Shown piece after piece: positions 12,319 through 20,180 of a DNA stretch of 64,000 nt; position 1 is the first letter of the stretch, and every line of letters starts with the position of its first letter. The notes under the pieces are model-generated. The model ran no database searches and had not been told where the DNA came from. It was given only the letters and a program-made list of their open reading frames with translations. Where the stretch lies: contig NC_064042.1 in NCBI RefSeq assembly GCF_932526225.1, positions 15,573,040 through 15,637,039 on the forward strand, read 5' to 3'. This DNA comes from Nematostella vectensis (Eukaryota > Cnidaria > Anthozoa > Actiniaria > Edwardsiidae). Made by a program: the position numbers and the translations under genes.

Positions 12319-12343
12319 TTCAGCCGTGCCTTAGAGGCACTGA
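12319..12343 (-). repeat. Right TIR of nested transposon
   Basis: Reverse complement begins TCAGTGC, matching 6241-6265. MCP coding resumes immediately after it. Confidence 0.8.
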
Positions 12344-13378
12344 GAACGTCGGCCGAAATCTCGTGAGCCGCCTGAAAATCACGTTTGCAGGAGAAACGCT
12401 CCAGGACACCAACCGCTACGACGTCTTCAAGACGTATGAGGAGCTTTACCTGTCCAAGGTCGAGAGAGAGGACGGCCTGGAGCAAGGCATACAGTCAGAA
12501 GACATGCGCAAGCTTCGCTCCAAGGCTGGCGATAAAGCGACCAGTAACGCCAAGGAGAACGCTCTAGACGCCGCCCACGGGGCGAGGTACACCATCCCGC
12601 TAGACCATTCTCTGCTGACGGACCACGGCGTGCTTCTCAAGGGCGCTCTCCGAGGCGCTGCTCTTCGAGATCACGTTCGCAGCGGTCGACCAGGTAGTAG
12701 TCGGAAGCGATGCTACCAAATTATCCTATGGCATCAAAAATCTAGAGCTGGAGTACGAAAGCCTGAGGGACGACAACCTCGCCCGGTCCGCAGCCGCCGC
12801 CTACCACAACGGCACAACGTTCTTCTACGAGCAAGTGAACCTTCACAAGACCTTCGTGATTAACAAAGGAACGGACAGCATAATCAACAAGAGTGTCAAC
12901 CTGCCGCGAAGGTCTATGAGTGGTCTGTTGCTCCTCTTTGTGGAGCCATACACGGCAGGGGCTCGCGACACTGAGAAGTTCGTGTACCCCGACATCAAGA
13001 GCGTTCGCGTTACAATCGACGGCATGCCAAACAAGGTCTTCAGCCAGGGGCTGCACCCCACGGATTTCTGGAGGGAGGCGAAAAGGCGGTTCGTCCGCCT
13101 CTCCCCTGGGGGGCACAGCGGAGCGCCCGCCGCCCCGGCAATCGGCCCCGAGTCGTTCTATGGCGATAACAAGTTTGCTCTGTGGATCGACCTTCGAACG
13201 ACGGACGACAGTGCTATCCATGGGGGGTGGTCTCCGATTGGTCAATACCCGCGACGGTGTGAACCTCGAGATAAAACGCACGGCAAGCGGCACGAATACC
13301 GTAAACTGTCACGTGTTTGTGGTGGCCGACGCCCAAATGAACCTTATGAACGGACAGCTAGAGCCCATACAATACTGA
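12344..13378 (+). pseudogene. Major capsid protein, 3' part
   Basis: Resumes with the NVGRNLVSRLKI block that directly continues the interrupted 5' part, as seen in the element B MCP. Later conserved blocks: LPRRSMSGLLLLF, VTIDGMPNKVF and the end VVADAQMNLMNGQLEPIQY. The frame changes near 12650 and again at the G-run at about 13219-13224, so three frames are used. A Pro/Gly/Ala-rich insertion (about 13100-13150) is absent from the B copy. The stop is 19 bp before the ATPase start, as expected for a capsid-ATPase pair. Not functional. Confidence 0.75.
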
Positions 13379-13397
13379 GCACATACGCCTGAGCGGT

Positions 13398-14000
13398 ATG
13401 GACCCGAGAAACGTCCCATTTAACGCTCTCATCCTGGGCCCGACGTCATGCGGGAAGACCCAATTCGTAGAGGACCGGCTGCGCGGCCCTTTCCGGGGCA
13501 AGTTCGACTACACCGTACTCATGTGCACTACCTTTGTCTACAACAAAACATACGACGGCTTCGGCGAGGGCGACAATCGTCTGTTTTTCATCGCACCTGA
13601 AGCGGGTCAGATCGACATACTGCTGAGGTTTGTCTCCACTCTCTTCGAAGGCACTAATACGCTAATCATACTCGACGACTGTGCGGCCTCGAAAGACGTA
13701 AAGAGGCGCTCTGACCAGCTCGTCAGCTTGTCGTTCAGCGCGCGCCACGTGGGTATTAGCGTGTGGGTGATCACGCAGCAGCTCACCAGCATCACGAAGC
13801 CGTTCCGCGAGAACATCGCGGCCCTGGTGGTCTTCTATACCCCCAGCAAGGCGGACATGAAAGCTATCCTGCATGACTACGGCGCGGAGCTCTCAGAAGA
13901 GAAGATGAAAGAGTACATGAAGGCCCTCAAGACGAAAAAGTTCTCGAAGTTAGAGTTTTGCTTGCGTCACCCTTATACCATCGCCCTAGTTGAACGGTAA
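13398..14000 (+). CDS. A32-type (FtsK/HerA-like) genome-packaging ATPase
   Basis: A 200-aa P-loop ATPase. Walker A GPTSCGKT (about residues 14-21), Walker B LIILDDC (about 90-96), a sensor-like VITQQL and a following PFREN arginine. The element B homologue (41244-41870) has the same motifs in the same positions. Family members pump DNA into preformed icosahedral capsids of Polintons, virophages and NCLDVs. The gene follows MCP by 19 bp and precedes the 204-aa gene, so it belongs to the morphogenesis block. It is open from start to stop, unlike its neighbour MCP. Confidence 0.9.
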   Translation: MDPRNVPFNALILGPTSCGKTQFVEDRLRGPFRGKFDYTVLMCTTFVYNKTYDGFGEGDNRLFFIAPEAGQIDILLRFVSTLFEGTNTLIILDDCAASKDVKRRSDQLVSLSFSARHVGISVWVITQQLTSITKPFRENIAALVVFYTPSKADMKAILHDYGAELSEEKMKEYMKALKTKKFSKLEFCLRHPYTIALVER

Positions 14001-14055
14001 CGACCGCCCTAGGGCATAACGTGTGTGTGCACACGTGTTGCACCTTAGCCACGGC

Positions 14056-14667
14056 ATGATTTGCGACGAATACTTTGAGAGTCTTCTTGAGGGGGGCGCC
14101 GCAGGCCTCCCGGCCGTCGAGTCGTTGGACTGCTCGACGCATCCTGCCGGAACGGCAACCGGAGGTAAGCAAACTGAGATAGCAGACGTGAGGGAGAAAC
14201 TCGCGATTCTCCTAGCCTCGGGGAAGTCGAGAGAAATGGTAGGCAAGGCCCTGACTCACGACGACGTCAATCGCATGAGCGCCGAGGAGGTGAGGAGGTA
14301 CGAGAGGCGATACGAGACCGCTCTAGCCAGCCGGACTACAGACGCCCTGGCAGACAGCTTTCTGAAGCTTACGGCCAAGCTAGTAGGCATGGCGCTGCCG
14401 ATAGACAGTGTGGTCGATCTTCACAATGACCTAGTGTCCGACTACATCATCAAAAACGAGCTCCGCACATTGTGCGGAAGCCTGTCTCTACGCTGCGGTC
14501 GTTTGATGGCTTTAGCCGTCGGGGCGTTACACGTAGCACGTCATGTGAACACCGCCGGAACGGCAAGCGCTGACGCGCGGTGTCAACACGAGGTAGCAGT
14601 CGCAGACTCACCAGTGGTTTGCCCGCAAACGCACAGTGGCGAGTCTGCGACTGCTACCTCGTGCTGA
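14056..14667 (+). CDS. Provirus protein of unknown function (182-aa family)
   Basis: Homologue of 40631-41179. Shared pattern: helical region with KLAILLAS, then Lys/Glu-rich segment with SAEEV and RYETAL, then GRLMALAVGALHVARHV near the end. I prefer the ATG at 14056 (MICDEYFESLLEGG) because it matches the acidic B start (MASIEDYMEEE). An in-frame ATG also exists at 14023. The last ~35 codons contain the first arm of a strong inverted repeat and have no counterpart in B, so the C-terminus may be altered. Largely helical; no motif. Likely structural, by context. Confidence 0.65.
   Translation: MICDEYFESLLEGGAAGLPAVESLDCSTHPAGTATGGKQTEIADVREKLAILLASGKSREMVGKALTHDDVNRMSAEEVRRYERRYETALASRTTDALADSFLKLTAKLVGMALPIDSVVDLHNDLVSDYIIKNELRTLCGSLSLRCGRLMALAVGALHVARHVNTAGTASADARCQHEVAVADSPVVCPQTHSGESATATSC
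14587..14663. other. Perfect 23-bp inverted repeat (hairpin) at gene end
   Basis: Arms 14587-14609 (CACGAGGTAGCAGTCGCAG...) and 14641-14663 are exact reverse complements, with a 31-nt loop. One mismatch further out the pairing continues four more bases (GTCA/TGAC). It spans the end of the 204-aa gene. Confidence 0.85.
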
Positions 14668-14719
14668 CGTTCATTTGAAAGCTTGCCACTTCTTCACCAA
14701 CCAAGTAGTTGCGTCACAA

Positions 14720-15313
14720 ATGGAGGAACCTCGAGGAAGTACTAGTGCCCAGCATCTCGCGGAACCTGACAAACAAGCTGCTCATGAACCTGCACGTACG
14801 CCTTCGGCGTTGGCGGAAGGAATCACGAGCCCCGAGCCACCCGCGACCCGACCTAAACACCCTGGGCGAGTCAAAGCTGGAAGGCGCTTGGCAGAGTGGA
14901 ACCGACTTAGCAGAGCGAAAAAAGAGACACTTCCTATCGTGCAACACATTGGGTCGCCGGTCGGTAGCGAACCGCAGGGACGCGAGGGCTTGCGCGCGCG
15001 CGCCGAAGGCATACACACACCAGTCCCGGAAAGCAACTCTGCTTGGTCGGCTAGCTCGGTTATCGGGGTCGCTGGTCTTCTAGTGTCATTGATCGGCCTC
15101 TACACACGTAGGCGGGAGCTAGCTGCCGCGCTCACTCGTACATCAGCTGTTAACCAGCGAGCTACCGATCAACTTGCAGTGGCCGACGACGTGGCTCCAC
15201 CCGCAAGGCCGCCGCTGGCGGCCGCACAGCAGACCAGGGATCGACTGCTTGCCGTTCCGGCGACAGCGCTTCGCGCTCCCGGACAATACAAATCTCGGCT
15301 GTTAGCCATGTAG
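14720..15313 (+). CDS. Single-pass membrane provirus protein (150-aa family)
   Basis: Homologue of 40108-40560. Both have an acidic/Pro-rich N-terminus, a basic segment AGRRLAEWNRLSRAKKE (B: AGKKLAEYNRRAKEA), a hydrophobic helix (VIGVAGLLVSLIGLYT here) and a charged tail. The ATG at 14720 is chosen because the upstream 28 codons of the same frame overlap the inverted repeat and have no counterpart in B. It follows the 204-aa gene by 52 bp. Membrane topology is predicted by eye; function unknown, probably virion-associated. Confidence 0.65.
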   Translation: MEEPRGSTSAQHLAEPDKQAAHEPARTPSALAEGITSPEPPATRPKHPGRVKAGRRLAEWNRLSRAKKETLPIVQHIGSPVGSEPQGREGLRARAEGIHTPVPESNSAWSASSVIGVAGLLVSLIGLYTRRRELAAALTRTSAVNQRATDQLAVADDVAPPARPPLAAAQQTRDRLLAVPATALRAPGQYKSRLLAM

Positions 15314-15369
15314 TAAGCAGACATTTAGACACGAGGGCCCCACCCATATCCGCACGTCCGTGCATCACA

Positions 15370-15594
15370 ATGTCGACGACGCAGCAGAGCAAGATTACAA
15401 AGACCATTACCGACGCCGCAGTCATAACCGGCCTCGTCGCTGGTATCGGCTTGGTTGGGCGCAAGGTCTTGCGCGAGGACTTCAACAAAGACCCCTCCTC
15501 GAACGCCATGAACTACGCAAAAATGACTGCCGCCGTTGCAGGTGCTGTCGCTTTGAAGGGTTACCTTGAGGACCAGAAGATCCTGCCCATCTAG
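15370..15594 (+). CDS. Small conserved two-helix membrane protein, 74 aa
   Basis: Homologue of 39848-40072 with the same length, and intact in both elements. Conserved: KTITDAAVI start helix with a Gly-rich hydrophobic segment (residues ~15-33), FNKDPSSNAMNYAKM, a second hydrophobic helix and terminal LEDQKILP (B: LETQKILP). The small size, two hydrophobic helices and constant position between the 150-aa and 138-aa family genes suggest a virion-membrane or pentamer-associated protein (inference). Confidence 0.75.
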   Translation: MSTTQQSKITKTITDAAVITGLVAGIGLVGRKVLREDFNKDPSSNAMNYAKMTAAVAGAVALKGYLEDQKILPI

Positions 15595-15666
15595 TAGTGT
15601 ACTGTGGCACACTACTACATGTGTAGGCCATGTATTAGACTCCTGTTCACGTACACACACTACTCG

Positions 15667-16095
15667 ATGGCCTCCATCGCGATTTTGATTGGACGCGCCG
15701 TCCTAAACGCGACTGCATTCGTTGGTGGCAACTACCTCGCAAAGTTCCTGTCGAACGATGAGAGCCCTGCCTTAGCTGAGAAGGAGAGACACGACAAAGA
15801 ACTAGAGAAATACCAACAAGACTATAAACGCTACCAACAGCGGCGACAAAAAAAATCATCCATTGGCAAGCTCAAAGTCGCGAGAGAGGGTCCCTCGCAA
15901 AGCAAAACTTCACCGAAACTGACTACGCGCTCAAACTCTACAACCAGACCCGGCCAAAACAATCCCTGGAGTCGATGCGGGCCCCCGAGCTGTCCGACTA
16001 CTACATCCCCAGCAAAACGCAAAAAAAACGCCGAGTTGGCGTACATTGACGCCGGCGCTCTCGCCATCGGCTACACAGCTAGCCGCTTGCTGTGA
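15667..16095 (+). pseudogene. 138-aa family membrane protein with out-of-frame middle
   Basis: Homologue of 39399-39815. The N-terminus (MASIAILIGRAVLNATAFVG) and C-terminus (ALAIGYTASRLL) are in one frame. Between two A8 runs (15847-15854 and 16021-16028) the conserved sequence (FTETDYALKLYNQTRP, PELSDYY) is found in a different frame. Two one-base length changes at homopolymers therefore cancel, and the frame stays open from end to end. Either true slippage mutations or assembly errors. Family members have hydrophobic ends and a charged helical middle. Confidence 0.7.
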
Positions 16096-16137
16096 TGTAG
16101 CTGCCGTTCCGGCGCTGCATTTAGGCGGCCTTTTTCC

Positions 16138-16200
16138 ATGCTGCGCGTATACGCATACGTACGCTTCGCGCAGCAGTGCGTATACGCATGCGTATACGTA
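16138..16200. promoter_or_regulatory. Repeated GCGTATACGC palindromes upstream of integrase
   Basis: Two copies of GCGTATACGC about 37 bp apart, each followed by ATACGTA or ATGCGTATACGTA. A related ACGTATACG precedes the MCP start at 5996-6004. Candidate element A promoter or operator; inference from position and symmetry. Confidence 0.35.
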
Positions 16201-16275
16201 AGCCGAAGGCGTAGCAGACGGCAACCGCCTGTTGGAGACTGTACATGCGTTGCGACGCATCGCGATACGCACGTA

Positions 16276-17042
16276 ATGGCGGCGAAGCGCATGTCCGACG
16301 AAGAACTCGATGCGTTCCTTCGTCCTATATACTACGCCAGAGGCGGCTTCCAGGGAGTGACCGCTCTGCATGCCAAACTTCCCAAGGGCTCAGCCTCCAT
16401 AGATCGAGTGCGCAAGTGGGTAAGCTTGCAGCCCGTCGGGGGCTACACGCAGACACCCCCTCCTCCGACTACCTACGCCCACTTCTCGGAGCAGATACCA
16501 AACCGTATCCACCAGTCGTACCTGCTATTCTTGCCAACCGACCGCGGGTAAAGTATGCCCTGACTGTCGTTGACGTTGCTTCACGATATAAAGCCGCCCG
16601 CCCACTGAGGACTAAGAGCGCGGCCGTCGTCTCCCGCGAACTCGCTGACATCTATGCAGAGGGACCTCTCACATGGCCTAAAGTCCTCATGGTTGATGAC
16701 GGCACGGAGTTCAAGGGTGCTACCACAAAGCTCCTAACAGACCACGGGGTGGAGGTCCGACGGGCTGAGCCACGGCACTACAGGAGCCAAGCTTTCGCCG
16801 AGTCTTTCCACCGCTGGCTGGCACAGCCCCTATTTCGTGCGCAGTACTCGAAGGAGCTTGCATCCGGCAAGACAAACCGCTAGTGGGTTACTGCTTTGCC
16901 AATGGTCATCTCGGACAACGAGGAGGACCTTCAGGACAAGGGCCGACGGCGAGCGACGGACCCGTGGTGGACAAGCAAGGCATACCCAATACTAAAGAGG
17001 GTCATGGACCCCGGACAGCCAGTGTTGTATTACACGGCGTAA
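16276..17042 (+). pseudogene. Retroviral-type (rve) integrase, broken
   Basis: Homologue of the intact integrase at 43171-44163. The DDE core is visible: VVDVASRY (first Asp), VDDGTEF (second Asp), QAFAESF (Glu). Lesions are a one-base shift near 16540-16550, an in-frame TAG at 16881-16883, and loss of about 60 codons before the C-terminal RRRATDPWW...GQPVLYY segment, so most of the C-terminal DNA-binding region is missing. The ATG at 16276 matches the start region of B. In Polinton-type elements this enzyme inserts the linear genome through its TIRs. This copy cannot be active. Confidence 0.85.
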
Positions 17043-17077
17043 TCTAAGCACGGCTTCACGCGTTCGCAGTTGCGTAG

Positions 17078-17113
17078 CGCGACGCTAGCGTCACGCTAGC
17101 GTCACGCTAGCGC
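17078..17113. repeat. Three 11-bp GCGTCACGCTA-type tandem repeats
   Basis: Lies between the convergent integrase and HNH/polymerase genes; contains the repeated palindrome GCTAGC. Confidence 0.6.
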
Positions 17114-17115
17114 GA

Positions 17116-17292
17116 TCAGCGCTTGTGCCTTTTATTGCAGCTAACGCACGTGAGTCTGACATTCCACTTGTAGTGACCCTGACTGTCGTCCCGCCTGTCG
17201 ATACTGAAGCATTGGGGATGACTCTTGGTGTACCCCTGAAGCAGAAGCTGAGTGCCACAGAGCGTGCACTTCTTTTCCGCGTCAGCAATCAT
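17116..17292 (-). CDS. HNH-like zinc protein or C-terminal tail of polymerase-helicase
   Basis: A 58-codon open frame with CTLCG, then FSIDRRDDSQGHYKWNV, then CVSCNKRHK and stop. The order CxxC ... D-(R)-D ... GH ... N ... CxxCN is that of HNH/endonuclease-VII type nucleases. The same frame stays open upstream to about 17345, abutting and slightly overlapping the end of the polymerase-helicase (stop at 17334), one frame apart. It may be an independent small gene with start at 17292, or the last domain of that large protein, separated by one indel. A nuclease domain beside a replicative polymerase is also seen inside the element B PolB (DHCHLTG ... HNACN). Catalysis is unproven. Confidence 0.6.
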   Translation of the reverse strand: MIADAEKKCTLCGTQLLLQGYTKSHPQCFSIDRRDDSQGHYKWNVRLTCVSCNKRHKR

Positions 17293-17333
17293 GCCAAGTA
17301 CGTGGTCTACCGTCAGAACGTGGTGCGGTCCCG

Positions 17334-20165
17334 TTACTTTGTGCGACCCTTTTGCCTGTCGTCTATAGCGTATCCCTTGATTCGCGCTATAATGAGCTCT
17401 TCACTGGGCGTAGCCTGCAGTCGTGTGGGAACCAAGGCACCTGGGGTGTCATCGCGGGGGATCACTCGGACTATCTGGTCGGCGAGCCGCACGAGGGAGA
17501 TGCCGGTGTATACAGCATTCGTGATCCAGCCCTCAAAGCTGTGGTCTATGATAAACAGACGCCTTGGAGTCTGGATAGTCTTGCCCTGCACCCGGTGGAC
17601 TGTCCCCCAGCCCGCGCATTTCCACTCGAGAAGAAGCCCGTTAAGGAGCACGCCGAGAGGGACCTCGACTACCGTGCCTTTGTACGCGTCGACCTTCTCA
17701 CCCCTTTTGCCTGGCACGGGCACCGGCCGCCCTTGCTTGCGATAACGATGCGCGACGCTAGGATCGGGGTCAAAGCGGATGGTTGCTGGCAATCGGGGGT
17801 AGTTTTTCCTGTGGTGCTCTATCAATCGCTGCTGAACAAGGGCCCCCATCTTGTTGGTCGAGCACACCCACATATCTCTTGGGTGGGCCTCCCCACCCAA
17901 CCACCCCACCCTACTCCTCTCGAAACACCTCAAGCTCTTGGGAATACCCTCTCTTGGGAGATACCCTAGGATGGCGCGTAGCACCTTAGTCTGTACCTTA
18001 CAGCACTCGTCAATGATAATCACTTCTGCGAGACGGTCGAGTTTGTGCCCCAGCTCGGAAGGTCTCCACTCCTCTATCGGCTTCTCCGCTGGTATGCAGA
18101 GGTAGTGGTGGTAGGTTTGAGCCTTCACCGCGAGGCGCGGGTTGTTGCGATGGTCGTGGGCGAGGTCGTTCTCGGGGGTGAGTACCACAACGCTGCGGCC
18201 GCGGAACATGCTCACCACCCACTCGGTCTTCCCCGATCCTCCCTGGCCGGCTAGATACATCCTTGCAGAGGTTGCGGCCAATAGATCGAACGGCAGACTC
18301 GGCGCAGTGCTTGGCTCCCTAGCCAAGCACCCCGACCTCTTCGGACCCCAAGCCCCTTCGGGTCGCCACTCGTACCCAGGCTTCTTGTGGCGCCACTCTC
18401 CATAACTCGGATTTCGCTCTACGAGCTTCACACCACTGGGCACCGGCTTTGCGTATATGGCATCTGTGCACACTCGGAGGGCGTCTTCGCGAGGGATCCG
18501 CCTCAACATGCCTCGCAACGCTATGTTTGTGTACGCCAAGACGAAGGCCCTGATATGGTACCATTGTGAGCGCCGGACACCGTCTTTGTATTGGATCAGA
18601 TGAGCCCCGTCGGCATGCTCGAAGTTAAGTAAGTGGTCGGTGCCCGCAAGGAGGTTTGTCAGATACGCGGCTTCTTCACGGTCGCGGACTACGATCGAGG
18701 ACTCGTCGCGAGCGCACTTGCCTACGAAACGGACAGCGAGATCTTGACCCTGCGAGTCTTCGCCGCCGGGGCGGCACGCGATGGAGTGGGGGAACTTGAT
18801 GGAGTCCTTTTTTCCGACGCTATACAACACCTCCCTCGCCGCGGCCATGACTGGGTCACCCGAGTCTAACAGGTCCTTGAGCTCTGGCGTGGTGATCCAG
18901 CCCTCGTTTTGTTCCAAGTGCTGCCCTACCCTCCCGGAAGTGTAGGGGTGGCAGGCCTCAGAGAACCCCCACACGGTCAGCTGAATGGCCCCGGTCAGTT
19001 GAAGAACCTCGCTCAATGGCCGTCCCGCAACATCCGCTATACGATACACGTTCGTAGGGAAGCCGTATTTCCGTACCAGATCAATGGCGTCCGAGGCGCC
19101 GCCGAAGACGCTGTCCTCGCATCCTAGGTACGCCGCACGCATGTCGATGTGCGCATGAGGCTGCGCCCCTAAGTTTTCCTTGCTATTCCACACTTTGGAC
19201 TCAACCTGCGCCGCTTGCCAGACGTCCCTGTATTTAAGAGGCGTTGGCCTGATGTTCTCTCTTTGGGTCCACTTCTTGAAGCGATACCCTATTGCACCGC
19301 CCATCGAGTGCGTAGCTCCGGTGTACTCTTGGTAGGCTGGGAGGTCATCAGGGAGCCATTGAGGATCATATCCAGTCTCGTCTGTAAACGCTCTTTCGAT
19401 AGCCCATCCCTCTTGTCCCGATCGGTACAGTTTGCCTTCGTGCGTGACTATAACACGCCCACATAGCCAGATCCTCGTGCTTCTGGGGATCGCCCTGTTT
19501 ATAAAGCGAATGAGCACCTCTCGCACTTTTGCCTCGCGCGTTTTTGCGGCGGCACTGGTAGCGCGAGGCGCTGCCTCCCCCTGACATAACGAACGAAGCT
19601 TCCTCTCAGCCTCGAAGTCTAGGCCGTGGACGCTCGCGATCGCAGGTGGTTCGGTCGGAAGCTCCGCCCAGGCGTGGTTATTGTGGCAAGGGATGGTGAT
19701 CCTCGTCTTAGTCCCGTACTTCCCCGAGTCCCACAGGACGTTACCCAGGGCGTCCACGTCTACTAGCTTTACCTCGAGCTTCTTTTCCTTCTCAAAGAGG
19801 TCTTCTTTGGTGCATCCCGTAGTGGCCAGCTTCTTGTCAAATCGCTCGAGGATCTTGCTTCGTGTCTTGGTTAGACCAAGGGAGCGCGAGGTGCCGCGAT
19901 TCCTCAAGAAGTCGGCAACATAGCTCACAACACAGTTAACGAAGGCGTCACTCCCCTCTTGCTCAAACATTGGCCCAGGCTCACCATTTTGCTCAGGTAA
20001 AGGGCGAAGCTCGTATCTCACGTAGACTAGGTACTCTAGTCCTTTCCCCCAAATACCCGCATCGATGCCTTCCAGGGCACCGACTGCGATTTGGCCCCCT
20101 CCTTTGATTAACGACCCACCGATCTTATGCTCCGAGTGCTCTTCCTCCTCTGTGATTGGCACCAA
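17334..20165 (-). CDS. Fused PolB-like DNA polymerase and SF1 helicase, 943 aa
   Basis: Open over 943 codons, the main replication gene of element A. Residues ~1-200: no polymerase motif; VNCVVSYVADFL and later NNHAWAEL resemble the Cys and His positions of an OTU-like fold (weak). Residues ~330-575: polymerase-B palm order, with motif A-like HIDMRAAYLG (339-348), GWITTPELKDLL, VRFVGKCARD in the motif B place, FVLAYTNIALRGML, then motif C-like CTDAIYAK (about 564-571), where the canonical DTDS reads CTDA. Residues ~638-648: Walker A GQGGSGKT; ~714-722 IIIDECCK (DExx); ~853-862 TVHRVQGKT; ~884-892 YTGISLVR, the Pif1/RecD-type SF1 end motifs. Start at 20165 is the first Met, 15 bp after the previous stop. 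It shares no order with the element B PolB. The polymerase assignment is from motif order; helicase is firm. Confidence 0.75.
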   Translation of the reverse strand: MVPITEEEEHSEHKIGGSLIKGGGQIAVGALEGIDAGIWGKGLEYLVYVRYELRPLPEQNGEPGPMFEQEGSDAFVNCVVSYVADFLRNRGTSRSLGLTKTRSKILERFDKKLATTGCTKEDLFEKEKKLEVKLVDVDALGNVLWDSGKYGTKTRITIPCHNNHAWAELPTEPPAIASVHGLDFEAERKLRSLCQGEAAPRATSAAAKTREAKVREVLIRFINRAIPRSTRIWLCGRVIVTHEGKLYRSGQEGWAIERAFTDETGYDPQWLPDDLPAYQEYTGATHSMGGAIGYRFKKWTQRENIRPTPLKYRDVWQAAQVESKVWNSKENLGAQPHAHIDMRAAYLGCEDSVFGGASDAIDLVRKYGFPTNVYRIADVAGRPLSEVLQLTGAIQLTVWGFSEACHPYTSGRVGQHLEQNEGWITTPELKDLLDSGDPVMAAAREVLYSVGKKDSIKFPHSIACRPGGEDSQGQDLAVRFVGKCARDESSIVVRDREEAAYLTNLLAGTDHLLNFEHADGAHLIQYKDGVRRSQWYHIRAFVLAYTNIALRGMLRRIPREDALRVCTDAIYAKPVPSGVKLVERNPSYGEWRHKKPGYEWRPEGAWGPKRSGCLAREPSTAPSLPFDLLAATSARMYLAGQGGSGKTEWVVSMFRGRSVVVLTPENDLAHDHRNNPRLAVKAQTYHHYLCIPAEKPIEEWRPSELGHKLDRLAEVIIIDECCKVQTKVLRAILGYLPREGIPKSLRCFERSRVGWLGGEAHPRDMWVCSTNKMGALVQQRLIEHHRKNYPRLPATIRFDPDPSVAHRYRKQGRPVPVPGKRGEKVDAYKGTVVEVPLGVLLNGLLLEWKCAGWGTVHRVQGKTIQTPRRLFIIDHSFEGWITNAVYTGISLVRLADQIVRVIPRDDTPGALVPTRLQATPSEELIIARIKGYAIDDRQKGRTK

Positions 20166-20180
20166 TGGCTCTGCGTGGCC

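Larger units (their letters stand above)
6241..12343 (+). mobile_element. Nested DNA transposon inside element A MCP
   Basis: 6.1 kb insert with imperfect TIRs of about 25 bp: left 6241-6265 starts TCAGTGC, and the reverse complement of the right end 12319-12343 also starts TCAGTGC, with only 4 mismatches in 25. The flanks give a duplication of AA or AAC (2-3 bp; one base is ambiguous). MCP coding continues correctly across the junction, so the insertion is precise. It carries one spliced transposase-like gene. Base composition is much more AT-rich than the surrounding provirus. The superfamily is not recognised: CACTA-like elements have 2-3 bp duplications, but these termini do not begin with CACTA. 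Confidence 0.8.
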
